Source: Alphaproteobacteria bacterium
Lineage (GTDB): Bacteria > Pseudomonadota > Alphaproteobacteria > SHWA01
DNA: 54,990 bases
Direction: 5' to 3'
NCBI GenBank assembly: GCA_009693995.1
Contig: SHWA01000005.1
Coordinates: forward strand, 1 to 54,990
The translations under genes and the position numbers were made by a program. This document shows positions 8,710-17,014 of the stretch, in pieces. The first letter of the stretch is position 1, and every line of letters begins with the position of its first letter. The notes under the pieces were generated by a model. That model did not search any database. It saw only the letters and a list, made by a program, of their open reading frames with translations, and was not told the DNA's origin.

Positions 8710-8738
8710 AAAAAAAGGCCGGGCGTACCTGCCCGGCC
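8710..8738 (-). terminator. intrinsic terminator
   Basis: A perfect 8-bp stem GGCCGGGC/GCCCGGCC with a 6-base loop is followed on the minus strand by seven Ts. On the plus strand the same hairpin, behind the DUF3775 gene, is followed only by AATTTG, so it would terminate plus-strand transcription less well. Confidence 0.75.
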
Positions 8739-8793
8739 AATTTGTCAACAGAGAGGCGAACGGATAGGAGTTCGCGGTAGGTATCCCTCTCTA
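8710..8793 (-). ncRNA. candidate small RNA (two hairpins, intrinsic terminator)
   Basis: No protein gene reads into this stretch on the minus strand, yet it folds into a compact unit. The first hairpin has an outer arm AGAGAGG/CCTCTCT and an inner arm GCGAAC/GTTCGC closing the loop TCCTATCC. A 10-base AT-rich linker follows, then a GC-rich hairpin (GGCCGGGC/GCCCGGCC) and seven Ts, a textbook intrinsic terminator. The pyrimidine-rich loop is complementary to a GGATAGGA-like sequence and so could pair near Shine-Dalgarno sites. The 5' end and promoter are uncertain. I do not recognise a known family. Confidence 0.5.
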
Positions 8794-8833
8794 AAGCAAG
8801 CGCCGGGCCAGAATCGGAAATTCCGCAGAATTC

Positions 8834-8847
8834 TTGAGTTTTCTCAA
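8834..8847. promoter_or_regulatory. FNR/CRP-type palindrome
   Basis: TTGAG-TTTT-CTCAA is a perfect 14-base palindrome with the half-site spacing of FNR/FixK/FnrL boxes (TTGAT-N4-ATCAA); it differs only by one symmetric base per half-site. It lies about 85 bases before the hemN start and about 40 bases before the 5' hairpin of the candidate minus-strand RNA. Oxygen-independent hemN genes are classic FNR targets, which makes the match meaningful, but binding is inferred. Confidence 0.5.
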
Positions 8848-8931
8848 TATGTTAAGGTTAATGTGCACAGTCCGTTGTAAGCCCTATCGACAGTCAGGGC
8901 CGGTACACCGGGCAGCGGAGAGAGGTGCCGA

Positions 8932-10097
8932 GTGATGGACCCGGCGCTGGTCACCCGCTTCGGTGACGCGCGCATCCCGCGCTACACCAGCTATCCGACC
9001 GCGCCCCATTTCCGCGCGCCTTTCACCGACCGGGACCTGCGCGCTCCTCGGCGTGGTGGAGGAACGGGCGCCGCTCTCGCTCTACCTTCACATCCCCTTC
9101 TGCGCCAGCCTCTGCTGGTTCTGCGGCTGCCACATGCGGGTGGTCAGGAGCGACGCCGCCATCGATGCCTACGTCGGGGCACTGGTCGCCGAGATCGGCC
9201 TGGTGGCGGCGGCGCTGCCGCACCGCGCGCGCATCAGCCATCTGCACTTCGGCGGCGGCACGCCGACCCATGTCGGCCCCGACCGCTTCCGCCGGATCAT
9301 GGCAAGCATCGGCCGCGCGTTCGATTTCGCACCCGAGGCCGAACGTGCCGTCGAGGTGGACCCCCGCACCCTGGATACGCCCATGATCGAGGCGCTGGCG
9401 GCGCACGGCGTCAATCGCGCCAGCCTCGGCGTGCAATCGCTCGACCTCCGCGTGCAGCGGGCGGTCAACCGGGTCCAGACCATGGCGGCGACCGAGGCCG
9501 CCATCACATCCTTGCGCGCTGCCGGAGACGACCGACCGCCTCGCCCGGTATCAGGCCACCGCGGGCCGGCTGGAGCGAGCCGGCTACCTGCCCATCGGCC
9601 TCGACCACTTCGCGCTGACCACCGACCCCCTGGCGCGGGCGTCGTCGGCCGGGCGGTTCCGGCGCAACTTCCAGGGCTACACTTCCGATTCGGCGACGAC
9701 GCTGATCGGCCTCGGTGCCTCGGCGATCGGCAGCTTCGACCACGCCTATGTGCAGAACACGACCGACATCAACCAATGGCGCAGCCGTGTCCTTTCGGGA
9801 CAGTTCGCGGTCCAGCGCGGCATCCGCCTCGACGCCGAGGACCGCGCCCGGCGCGCGCTGATCGAGCGGATCATGTGCGATCTGACCGTGGACGTGGCCG
9901 CCGTGGCCGCGCCCTTCGGCTTCACGGCGGCCGACTTCACTACCGCGCTCCTGGCGATCGAACGCGACGGGCTGGCACGGGTGGATGGTACCCGGGTCAC
10001 GCTTGCGCCTGCCTTCCGCCCCTTCCTGCGCACCGTCGCGGCCGCCTTCGACACCTATCTGTCGCCAGAGGGCGGCCGGCACGCCCGCGCCGTCTAA
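8932..10097 (+). pseudogene. hemN: oxygen-independent coproporphyrinogen III oxidase, broken
   Basis: HemN is a radical SAM enzyme of anaerobic haem synthesis. The reading frame starts with MMDPALVTRFGDARIPRYTS, shifts near 9045 to LLGVVEERAPLSLYLHIPFC and the cluster motif CASLCWFCGC, and runs to SLRAAG near 9523. It then jumps to a third frame: ETTDRLARYQATAGRLERAG, a GLDHFAL segment and a NFQGYTSDSATT segment, continuing to the normal C-terminal AAFDTYLSPEGG. Compared with E. coli HemN about 65 residues are missing at the second junction, including the NIDLIYGLP-type core strand. A frameshift plus an internal deletion make function very unlikely unless the assembly is wrong. Confidence 0.85.
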
Positions 10098-10173
10098 GTC
10101 GAGGGGCGCACGCCGGGACTCATCCGTTGCCCCTCGGTTCGCTATAGTCCGCCCCGATCACAGGGGGTGGACC

Positions 10174-10950
10174 ATGGGACAGCGGCTCGCGGACGCCGTG
10201 GCAGTCGTGACCGGAGCCGGTTCCGGCATCGGCCGCGCGATCGCGCTCGCCTTCCTGCGCGAGGGCGCGCTCGTGCTCGGCATCGACCGCAACGCGGTCG
10301 GCCTGGGCGAGACCGGCGCGTGCGCCAGCTCCGACCGCTATTCCAGCCTGGTCGGCGACGTGGCCGACCCGAGATTGCCCGATACCCTGCAACGCGCGCT
10401 GGCCGCACGCGGTGGGCGCCTCGACATCCTGGTGAACAACGCCGGGATCGGCGGCAACGCCGACGCGGAGGAGACCACCGACGCCGACCTGCAGCGCTTT
10501 CTCGACGTCAACGTCCTCGGCCTCTTCCGCCTGTCGCGGTTCGCGGTCGGGATCATGCGCGGGCAGAAATCCGGCGTGATCCTGAACACCGCCTCGGTCT
10601 TCGCCCTGATGGGCGCGACGCGCTCCCCCGCCTATTCGGCGAGCAAGGGGGCGGTGACGGCCCTCACCCGCCAGATGGCGACCGACTACGGCCCGTTCGG
10701 CATCCGGGTGAACGCGCTGGCCCCGGGGCTGATCGACACGCCGCTCACGGCGGAGCGCATCCGCACCGAGGCCTGGCGGCGGCGCATCTGCATCGAGCAG
10801 ACGCCGCTCGGCCGCGCCGGCACGCCCGGAGACGTGGCCGGCGCCGCGCTCTTCCTCTGTTCCAATGAGGCCGCCTTCATCACCGGCCAGGTGCTGGTGA
10901 TCGACGGCGGCTGGGACATGTGCGGCTTTCCGCGCGAGCCCGGAACTTGA
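10174..10950 (+). CDS. short-chain dehydrogenase/reductase
   Basis: This 258-residue classical SDR has the TGAGSGIGR nucleotide-binding motif, a LVNNAG strand, and the catalytic triad Ser (NTASVFAL) and YSASK. It ends with GQVLVIDGGW, the usual C-terminal SDR signature. An acidic residue at the end of the second strand (GIDRN) suggests NAD rather than NADP. The start is the ATG after GGGGGTGG; the longer ORF overlaps the hemN remnant. The substrate is unknown. Confidence 0.85.
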   Translation: MGQRLADAVAVVTGAGSGIGRAIALAFLREGALVLGIDRNAVGLGETGACASSDRYSSLVGDVADPRLPDTLQRALAARGGRLDILVNNAGIGGNADAEETTDADLQRFLDVNVLGLFRLSRFAVGIMRGQKSGVILNTASVFALMGATRSPAYSASKGAVTALTRQMATDYGPFGIRVNALAPGLIDTPLTAERIRTEAWRRRICIEQTPLGRAGTPGDVAGAALFLCSNEAAFITGQVLVIDGGWDMCGFPREPGT

Positions 10951-11022
10951 CCGGGCGACCTCCTGCCAAAGACTCCCGACATGGGCTAGGCTCGCGCGCC
11001 CAACCGCCACCGAGCCCGCCTG

Positions 11023-11616
11023 ATGACCGACCTCCTGACCCTCGCCACCCTCGACGATCTGCTCCGCTTCATCGCGACCCACGGTGACGGCGTCTACCTG
11101 ATCGCGTTCACGTTCGCCTTCGCCCGCACCGGGTTCCTGCCGCCCCTCCTCGCCGGGTACGCGGCGCACAAGGGCGCCCTCGACCCGGCGGCGACCTTCC
11201 TGGTCTTCGCCGGCGGCAGTTGGCTCGGCGACGAGCTGCGGTTCTTCATCGGCCGGCGCTGGGGAGCGGCCATCGTCGCCCGGGTCAGGTTCCTGCAGCG
11301 CCCGGTCGAGATCGTCACCCGCGTGCTCGGTGCCTATCCGACCGGATTCATTCTCACCTACCGCTTCGCGCGCGGCCTGCGCACGGCGGCCGCCCTCGGC
11401 CTCGGCATGACAAGGATCGCCTGGAGCCGGTTCTCGCCGTTCAACGCCGTGGGCGCCGCCCTGTGGGCCGCGGTCTTCACCGGCGCTGGCTTCTCCCTCG
11501 GCCACCTGTCGGAGAAGCTCCTGGGCGAGGCGGCCAATACCGCGACCTTGGCCCTGCTTGCGGTCTTCCTGCTCGCCGGCTGGCTGATCAGCCGGCGCAT
11601 CCCGGCGGTGCGCTGA
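11023..11616 (+). CDS. DedA/VTT-domain membrane protein
   Basis: This 197-residue polytopic protein resembles the DedA/SNARE-associated (VTT) family: an early hydrophobic helix, the GGSWLGDELRFFIGRRWG segment matching the family's G-x-x-x-G-D-x-x-x-Y/F-x-x-G-R motif, LTYRFARGLRT and two C-terminal membrane helices ending in SRRIPAVR. DedA proteins act in membrane lipid homeostasis, probably as phospholipid scramblases. It follows the SDR by 72 bases and may be co-transcribed. Confidence 0.78.
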   Translation: MTDLLTLATLDDLLRFIATHGDGVYLIAFTFAFARTGFLPPLLAGYAAHKGALDPAATFLVFAGGSWLGDELRFFIGRRWGAAIVARVRFLQRPVEIVTRVLGAYPTGFILTYRFARGLRTAAALGLGMTRIAWSRFSPFNAVGAALWAAVFTGAGFSLGHLSEKLLGEAANTATLALLAVFLLAGWLISRRIPAVR

Positions 11617-11625
11617 ACGGCGGCG

Positions 11626-11766
11626 TCAGGAACGCGGTCGCGCGGCCTCCGTCACGCCGCTGAGATAATCAGCATAGGCCGCCTCGTATCCGGCTGCCGC
11701 TTCACCGGCACTTCGATCGCCTTGCACCGGAGCCCGTGCGACCGCTCCGCTGCCAAGTGCCATCAT
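11626..11766 (-). pseudogene. short C-terminal gene tail or small ORF (46 codons)
   Basis: A minus-strand frame too short for the ORF track reads MMALGSGAVARAPVQGDRSA and continues with GYEAAYADYLSGVTEAARPRS before a TGA. The composition (amphipathic, Ala-rich, host-like GC) looks like the end of a longer protein whose upstream part was removed where the lower-GC GIY-YIG segment begins. The two ATGs have a close GAGGAAG in front, so a small intact ORF is also possible. No family is recognised. Confidence 0.3.
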
Positions 11767-11878
11767 CTTCCTCTTGCGGCGGCTGCCGCGAGCGCCGGAG
11801 ATCAGCTATCGACCCAAGAGCACTTATGATGGCTACAGGATTGAACAGGGACACACCAACCTTGCGCAGGAGCTGGGA

Positions 11879-12640
11879 TTGATCGACGAGATACCGCAGG
11901 CGGCAGTTGAGGCTTTGGAGTTTTACGTGTACCGGCTGGTGGACCCGCGCAACGGCAAGACCTTTTACGTTGGCAAAGGGTCCGGTCAACGCGCATTGCA
12001 GCACTTACGGGCGGCACTCAGAGACGCAGTGCCTTCCGACCCCTTAGACGACTGTATTCAAAAAATTCTAGCGTCCGGAAACGAGGTCACGGTGATTATT
12101 CACCGGCACGGGATGGACGAGCCGACAGCGCTGGCGGTTGAGGCGGCTCTCATCGACGCATATCCGGGCCTGACCAATCTCGTTGACGGCCACCGGGTCG
12201 AATTCGGCGCCGCCCCGCTTCCAGAGATAATTGAACGCTACGCTGCGCGCCCAGCGGAGATTCGAGTCCCTGCGATCCTAATCAGGATCGAACGGGAGTG
12301 GCACCCAAGTCTAAAAGCCGAACAGCTCTATGAGCGGACACGCCGCTACTGGGCATGCACCCCGGAGCGGCGGACACCGCCACCCACGCACGCCATGTCT
12401 GTCGCGCGTGGACTTATTCGCGAAGTCTATCGGATCACCGGATGGGAGAAATACCGTGACTGGCCGGCGGATCGTGATCCGTCCCGGCTCAGTACCGGCA
12501 GAGACAAGTGGAAACCCGGCCAGCTCAGGAGAGGTTTCGTTGGCGAGGTCGATGCAGGATTGTCGCACCTCCGGGGCTGCTCAGTCCGTTATCTCATGAA
12601 GCCCGGAGCTCAAAATCCGATCACCTACGTGAACTGCTGA
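11879..12640 (+). CDS. GIY-YIG-type nuclease domain protein (LEM-3-like)
   Basis: The N-terminal domain reads EFYVYRLVDPRNGKTFYVGKG, the degenerate YVY...YVG form of the GIY-YIG endonuclease core, followed by RALQHLRAA and AVEAALIDAYPGLTNLVDGH; the Glu of that last segment fits the catalytic Glu. The C-terminal half (LYERTRRYWACTPERR, LIREVYRITGWEKY) is typical of bacterial LEM-3-like GIY-YIG proteins and may recognise a ligand or nucleic acid. No in-frame ATG exists upstream. A TTG at 11879 with AGGAG six bases ahead (253 residues) is better supported than the TTG at 11774. Base composition is less GC-rich than its neighbours, suggesting acquisition. Confidence 0.7.
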   Translation: MIDEIPQAAVEALEFYVYRLVDPRNGKTFYVGKGSGQRALQHLRAALRDAVPSDPLDDCIQKILASGNEVTVIIHRHGMDEPTALAVEAALIDAYPGLTNLVDGHRVEFGAAPLPEIIERYAARPAEIRVPAILIRIEREWHPSLKAEQLYERTRRYWACTPERRTPPPTHAMSVARGLIREVYRITGWEKYRDWPADRDPSRLSTGRDKWKPGQLRRGFVGEVDAGLSHLRGCSVRYLMKPGAQNPITYVNC

Positions 12641-13108
12641 CAGACGCCACCCTCGCCCCCAGTCAGAGAAACGCCAGGAAACGCAAGCTGCCGTCCCGGT
12701 GCTCAGACGTCCTGTCCTGAGCGAGTAATCCACCTGACAGGTGCCACCTTGTGGTTGACGGTTGGGCGCTTTGCGGACCGACGCTGTTCGACCCTGGGCC
12801 GAGCCACCCACAAATCCACAATGGCGGTGGCGAGGATCAGGTCGCCGTGCTTTCTGGTGCGCTCTGCATAGGTCGCCCGGCGACGAAGGGGGCCACGCAC
12901 TACAGAAAGCGGCGCAAAATCTGCTCCAATCGGCCAGGGGGTACTTACATTTTCTCCCTCGCGCGCTTTTCCACCCCCGCCGAGTGGGGACCACCGGTGT
13001 TCGGGCGTCGAGGCGTGTAAGGGGTCGCCCATCACGGGCCGTTGCCGTGCGCGTATCTGCAAGCCCGCGAAATCCCCGCGCTTTCTACCTATCCGCTGCC
13101 CGAACCGC
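12641..13108. other. no recognisable gene
   Basis: About 470 bases between the GIY-YIG gene and the hairpin behind tRNA-Pro. Several ORFs of 80-140 codons exist on both strands, but their translations (for example 12703-13134 on the minus strand) show no motif, no biased composition and no ribosome site. I see neither a transposase remnant nor terminal repeats. It may be eroded accessory DNA. Confidence 0.5.
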
Positions 13109-13142
13109 TCAAGGGGTCGGCCATCCCTGGCCAACCCCTTGA
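13109..13142 (-). terminator. strong hairpin after tRNA-Pro
   Basis: A 15-bp stem (TCAAGGGGT...ACCCCTTGA) with one mismatch and a TCCC loop starts six bases beyond the 3' end of the tRNA. It lacks a T tract, so it is probably a processing or Rho-assisted end rather than a classic intrinsic terminator. Confidence 0.5.
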
Positions 13143-13147
13143 TCTAT

Positions 13148-13225
13148 TGGTCGGAGCGAGTGGATTTGAACCACCGACCCCCAGTCCCCCAGACTGGTGC
13201 GCTAACCAGGCTGCGCCACGCTCCG
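13148..13225 (-). tRNA. tRNA-Pro (anticodon GGG)
   Basis: The minus strand folds into a cloverleaf: acceptor CGGAGCG pairing with CGCTCCG, a D arm with GCGCAGCCTGGTTAGCGC, an anticodon stem CCAGT/ACTGG around CTGGGGG (anticodon GGG) and a T arm GGTGG-TTCAAAT-CCACT. The 3' CCA is encoded. In alphaproteobacteria a tRNA-Pro beside the merR-ihfA pair is common. Such tRNA genes are frequent integration sites, and the accessory-looking stretch lies on its 3' side. Confidence 0.95.
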
Positions 13226-13276
13226 TGCGAGTGAGGAGGCCGACTATATCGCCGGGATCCAGGCCGCCGCAACCGG

Positions 13277-13726
13277 TCAGGCGCGCGCGCGGAGCGAGTC
13301 GCGGACTGCGGTCAGCTCGGCGGTGAGCGCCCGGAGCCGCCGCGCGCGGGGATCGGGTGGCGACGCGGCGGGCGGCGCGGCTTCACGGGCCGGCGGAGGT
13401 GGCGGCGGCGGTGCCTCCGGTGCTCCGCCCTCCGTCTCCCGCGCGCCCCGGCTGCCCTCGCGCAACAGCTTCTGCACGCCCTTGATGGTGTAGCCGTCGT
13501 CGTAGAGGAGGGCGCGGATGCGGCGCAGGAGCGCCACGTCCTCGGGGCGGTAGTAGCGCCGGCCGCCGCCCCGCTTCAAGGGGCGCAGCTGGGCGAAGCG
13601 CGTCTCCCAGAAGCGCAGGACGTGCTGCGGCACGGCCAGCTCGTCGGCGACCTCGCTGATGGTGCGGAAGGCCTTGGGCGATTTCACGACCGGCTGCCGG
13701 CCGTCGCCGTCGAGTGCGTCCACCAT
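13277..13726 (-). CDS. MerR-family transcriptional regulator
   Basis: This 149-residue protein has an N-terminal MerR winged helix: [25 protein letters not shown], then [23 protein letters not shown] and [10 protein letters not shown]. The segment after residue 95 is a proline-rich linker (eight consecutive Pro) and a short coiled tail, with no effector-binding domain and no metal-binding cysteines. It follows ihfA by 7 bases, a conserved pairing in alphaproteobacteria. The ligand and targets are unknown. Confidence 0.88.
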   Translation of the reverse strand: MVDALDGDGRQPVVKSPKAFRTISEVADELAVPQHVLRFWETRFAQLRPLKRGGGRRYYRPEDVALLRRIRALLYDDGYTIKGVQKLLREGSRGARETEGGAPEAPPPPPPPAREAAPPAASPPDPRARRLRALTAELTAVRDSLRARA

Positions 13727-13733
13727 GTGCCCC

Positions 13734-14051
13734 TCAGCCGCCTGCCGCTGCCTTGGCCAGGCCGGCGTTGATGCGGTCCTTGAGCACGTGGGAGGCGCGG
13801 AACACCAGCACCCGCCGGGGCAGGATCGGCACCTCCTCCCCGGTCTTGGGGTTGCGGCCGATGCGCTGTCCCTTGCTGCGCACCGAGAAGCTGCCGAACG
13901 ACGAGATCTTCACCGTGCCGTCGCGCGACAACGATCCGGCGATTTCCGCCAGCACCGCCTCGACCAGGTCGGCGGACTCGTTGCGCGATAACCCGACCTC
14001 CTGGTAGACCGCTTCTGCCAATTGCTGCCGTGTGACTGTCGCAGCGGCCAT
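13734..14051 (-). CDS. ihfA: integration host factor alpha subunit
   Basis: IHF alpha pairs with IHF beta to bend DNA sharply at specific sites in recombination, replication and sigma-54 promoters. The 105-residue protein shows the HU/IHF fold: [48 protein letters not shown] with the DNA-inserting arm, and [16 protein letters not shown]. Placement between fabH and merR supports alpha rather than HU or IHF beta. Confidence 0.92.
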   Translation of the reverse strand: MAAATVTRQQLAEAVYQEVGLSRNESADLVEAVLAEIAGSLSRDGTVKISSFGSFSVRSKGQRIGRNPKTGEEVPILPRRVLVFRASHVLKDRINAGLAKAAAGG

Positions 14052-14143
14052 CGGTCGCCCCCCCCTGACCCGCCCGAAAGTCCGATACTGCCAGGAAAAG
14101 CTGGCTCATTTCAAGTAGATGACTGGCTCCAACGGGAACGATT

Positions 14144-15115
14144 CTACCAGCGCAGCAGGTTTGCACCCCAGGTGAAGCCCCCGCCCATGGCTTCCAGCAG
14201 CAGCAGGTGCCCGCGCTGGATGCGCCCGTCGGCCACCCCGGCCGCGAGCGCGAGCGGGATCGAGGCGGCCGAGGTGTTGGCATGGCGGTCGACGGTGACG
14301 ATCACTTTTTCCGCCGGGATGCCGATCTTGCGCGCGGTCGAATCGAGGATCCGCCGGTTGGCCTGGTGCGGCACCAGCCAGTCCACCTCGTCGAGCACCA
14401 GGCCGTTGGCCGTCAGCGCCTCCTCGACCACCGCCGACAGGTTGGTGACGGCGTGCTTGAAGACGTCGCGCCCGGCCATGCGCAGGTGGCCGACAGCGGC
14501 GCCGCTCGAGGGGCCGCCATCGACGTACAGGAGATCATGGTACCGCCCGTCGGAATGCAGGTGCGAGGAGAGCACGCCGCGGTCGCGCTTGTCCCCCTGG
14601 CCCTCCCCCACGCCGAGGACCAGCGCGCCGGCGCCGTCGCCGAACAGCACGCAGGTGCTGCGGTCGGTCCAGTCGAGGATGCGCGAGAAGGTCTCCGCGC
14701 CGATCACCAGGGCGGTTGCCGCCTGGCCGCAGCGCAGCATGCTGTCGGCCACGGCGAGCGCGTAGACGAATCCGGAGCAGACCGCCTGCACGTCGAACGC
14801 CGCGCCGCGGCGCATGCCGAGCGCCGCCTGCACCTTGGTCGCCGTCGCCGGGAAGGTGTCGTCGGGGGTGGCGGTCGCCAGCACGATCAGATCGAGGTCG
14901 CTGGCGCCGATGCCGGCGGCGGCCAGCGCCGCCTCGGCCGCGCGGGTGGCAAGGTCCGAAGTTCGCTCGCCCACGGCGGCGATGCGCCGCTCGCGGATAC
15001 CGGTGCGCTCGACGATCCACTGGTCGTCGGTGTCGACGATCCGGGCGATGTCGTCGTTGGTCATCCGCCGCTCCGGCAGATAGGCCCCGCAGCCGAGCGC
15101 GACCGACCGCCTCAT
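14144..15115 (-). CDS. fabH: beta-ketoacyl-ACP synthase III
   Basis: FabH condenses acetyl-CoA with malonyl-ACP to start fatty acid synthesis. The 323-residue protein has the Cys-His-Asn triad: [19 protein letters not shown] and [10 protein letters not shown], plus the [11 protein letters not shown] loop. Its ATG overlaps the plsX stop by four bases (ATGA), so I use 15115 rather than the read-through 522-residue ORF. Its place in rpmF-plsX-fabH-ihfA links phospholipid and fatty acid initiation. Confidence 0.95.
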   Translation of the reverse strand: MRRSVALGCGAYLPERRMTNDDIARIVDTDDQWIVERTGIRERRIAAVGERTSDLATRAAEAALAAAGIGASDLDLIVLATATPDDTFPATATKVQAALGMRRGAAFDVQAVCSGFVYALAVADSMLRCGQAATALVIGAETFSRILDWTDRSTCVLFGDGAGALVLGVGEGQGDKRDRGVLSSHLHSDGRYHDLLYVDGGPSSGAAVGHLRMAGRDVFKHAVTNLSAVVEEALTANGLVLDEVDWLVPHQANRRILDSTARKIGIPAEKVIVTVDRHANTSAASIPLALAAGVADGRIQRGHLLLLEAMGGGFTWGANLLRW

Positions 15116-16173
15116 GCGCCGGCCGCTGTCGCCGGCTTGGCCGGCGGCCCGGGAAAGGCGCGGCTGAGTTCCTCCATCACCTGGCGATTGTAGCCCTGGG
15201 CGGCGAGCCCGATGGCGAACTCGACCGCGGTCGAGAAGCCGAGCGCGTCGGTGCCGCCGTGGCTCTTGACCACGATTCCGTTCAAGCCGACCAGCATGCC
15301 GCCGTTGTAGAGACGCGGGTCGAACTTGCGCCGGAGCGCCCCGATCGCGCCGCGCACGAAGAGATAGCCGACGCGGTTGAGCCACGAACTCGCGAAGGCC
15401 TGGCGCAGGAACTGGCTGTACATCTTCACGGTGCCTTCCAGCACCTTGAGCGCCACGTTGCCGGTAAAGCCGTCGGTGACCACGACGTCGACCGCGCCGG
15501 CCATCATCTCGGTTCCCTCGACGAAGCCGCGGAAGTCGATCGGCAGCGTGCCATCGCGCAGCCGCGCGGCCGCGGCCTGGACGCGCTCGTTGCCCTTCAG
15601 CTCCTCCACCCCGACGTTGAGGATGCCGACGCTCGGCCGTTCGATCCCGAGCAGCAGGCGGGCAAACACCTCGCCCATCACGGCGAACTGCACCAGGTTC
15701 TCGGCCGAGCACTCGATGTTGGCGCCGAGATCGAGCATCACATAGGGCCCGCGCTGGGAGACCAGCTTGGAGCAGATCGCCGGACGGTCGATGCCGGCCA
15801 TGGTGCGCAGCACCACCTTGGCCATGGCCATCAGGGCGCCGGTGTTGCCAGCCGAGACCACGCCCGCCGCGTCGCCCTTGTGCACCGCCTCGATGGCGAG
15901 CCGCATGCTGGAATCGCGCCGCTGACGCAGTGCGGTCGAAGGCTTGTCCTCGCCCAGGACGACCGAGGCCGCGTGCCGCACGGTGACGGCATCGGCCACC
16001 CGCGGGTATTTGGCGAGCAGACCGGTCAAGGTCGGCTCGTCGCCGAACAGCAGGAACCGGACGTCGGGATGGCGACCGCGCAGCAGGTCGATGCCGGCAA
16101 TCACCATGTCCGGCGCCTGGTCACCACCCATGGCGTCGAGTGCGATCACCAGTGGCTGCCCGGCTGTCGACAT
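15112..16173 (-). CDS. plsX: phosphate acyltransferase PlsX
   Basis: PlsX makes acyl-phosphate from acyl-ACP for phospholipid synthesis, acting peripherally at the membrane. The 353-residue protein begins [19 protein letters not shown], a PlsX signature, and has [36 protein letters not shown] and [17 protein letters not shown]. Its length is normal. It lies 36 bases after rpmF and overlaps fabH by four bases. Confidence 0.95.
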   Translation of the reverse strand: MSTAGQPLVIALDAMGGDQAPDMVIAGIDLLRGRHPDVRFLLFGDEPTLTGLLAKYPRVADAVTVRHAASVVLGEDKPSTALRQRRDSSMRLAIEAVHKGDAAGVVSAGNTGALMAMAKVVLRTMAGIDRPAICSKLVSQRGPYVMLDLGANIECSAENLVQFAVMGEVFARLLLGIERPSVGILNVGVEELKGNERVQAAAARLRDGTLPIDFRGFVEGTEMMAGAVDVVVTDGFTGNVALKVLEGTVKMYSQFLRQAFASSWLNRVGYLFVRGAIGALRRKFDPRLYNGGMLVGLNGIVVKSHGGTDALGFSTAVEFAIGLAAQGYNRQVMEELSRAFPGPPAKPATAAGA

Positions 16174-16209
16174 CAGCGGATACCCCGCCTCTGCCTCGGC
16201 ACGACGGAT

Positions 16210-16395
16210 CTAGGCCCCGCTTTCGACGGCGACCACCTCGCGCCCGTCATAGTGGCCGCAAGACGAACAGACGTGATGCGGGCGCTTCAGCTCGCCACAA
16301 TTGGGGCACTCCGCCCGCGGGTTGGGTTTGAGAGCATGGTGAGAGCGCCGCATGTCGCGGCGCGACTTGGAAACTTTCTTCTTCGGAACAGCCAT
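16210..16395 (-). CDS. rpmF: 50S ribosomal protein L32
   Basis: A 61-residue basic protein, [20 protein letters not shown]..., with the zinc-ribbon pairs CPNCGE and CSSCGHY typical of the zinc-containing form of L32. It lies between yceD and plsX in the order conserved across many bacteria. Confidence 0.97.
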   Translation of the reverse strand: MAVPKKKVSKSRRDMRRSHHALKPNPRAECPNCGELKRPHHVCSSCGHYDGREVVAVESGA

Positions 16396-16469
16396 AGTTG
16401 CGCATCCCTTCGGCCACTGCGCTTTAGGCGGAGGTTAGTATCGGAAATGGGCCCACCCGGCAAGCCCGC

Positions 16470-17012
16470 TCACCCGCCCCGCCGCCGTCCTGGCCAATCC
16501 TTCAGGCGTTCGAATGCCGGCGCCCTGGCAGTTTGTGTCGGCTCCTGCCGCCCCTCCTCCGGCGCGGGCAGATCGGGCCGGCGCGGATAGGGGTCGATCA
16601 TGGCGCCCAGCAAGTCGGCGGCCAGATCGCCGAGGTCGACCCGCTCGTTCACCAGCGGCTCGGGCGGATCGCCCTCGCCCCAGTGCAGACTGAATTCGCC
16701 GTCCTCTGCTACGTCGCGGCGGAACTCGCAGGCGAACTCGTCCACCAGGACCGACGTCACCGGCTCCAGGGTCACCACGCAGGTCTGCTGCACGGTCGCC
16801 TCGACCCGAAGGTCGACCCGCAGCCCGTGACCGGTGCGCAGCACGCGCCCGCCCACGTCGAGCCGGTCAAGGGCACCCAGGGCGAACCGCCGTGCCAGCG
16901 CCGTGCATTCGCCCGCGGTTGCACGCAGGACCACTTCGAGCCCCTCGGCCGGCACGTCGGCGACGCGAAGGGAGCGGGAAAACTCGGGCTCGGGCAGCGC
17001 CTTGTCGGGCAT
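16470..17012 (-). CDS. YceD/DUF177 family protein
   Basis: A 180-residue DUF177 (YceD) protein. Family features are the TCVVTLEPV segment (usually CxR/TC...), DEFACEFR and a C-terminal acidic VDLGDLAADLLGAMIDPYPRRP. YceD is thought to act in 23S rRNA accumulation, and its gene nearly always precedes rpmF, as here. The ATG at 17012 is two bases after the chaperone gene stop; the 413-residue ORF is read-through. Confidence 0.88.
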   Translation of the reverse strand: MPDKALPEPEFSRSLRVADVPAEGLEVVLRATAGECTALARRFALGALDRLDVGGRVLRTGHGLRVDLRVEATVQQTCVVTLEPVTSVLVDEFACEFRRDVAEDGEFSLHWGEGDPPEPLVNERVDLGDLAADLLGAMIDPYPRRPDLPAPEEGRQEPTQTARAPAFERLKDWPGRRRGG

Positions 17013-17014
17013 GG

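Noticed and set aside
12703-13134. 143-codon minus-strand ORF next to tRNA-Pro considered as a transposase remnant
   Set aside because: No catalytic motif, no terminal inverted repeats and no recognisable transposase segment; left as non-coding.
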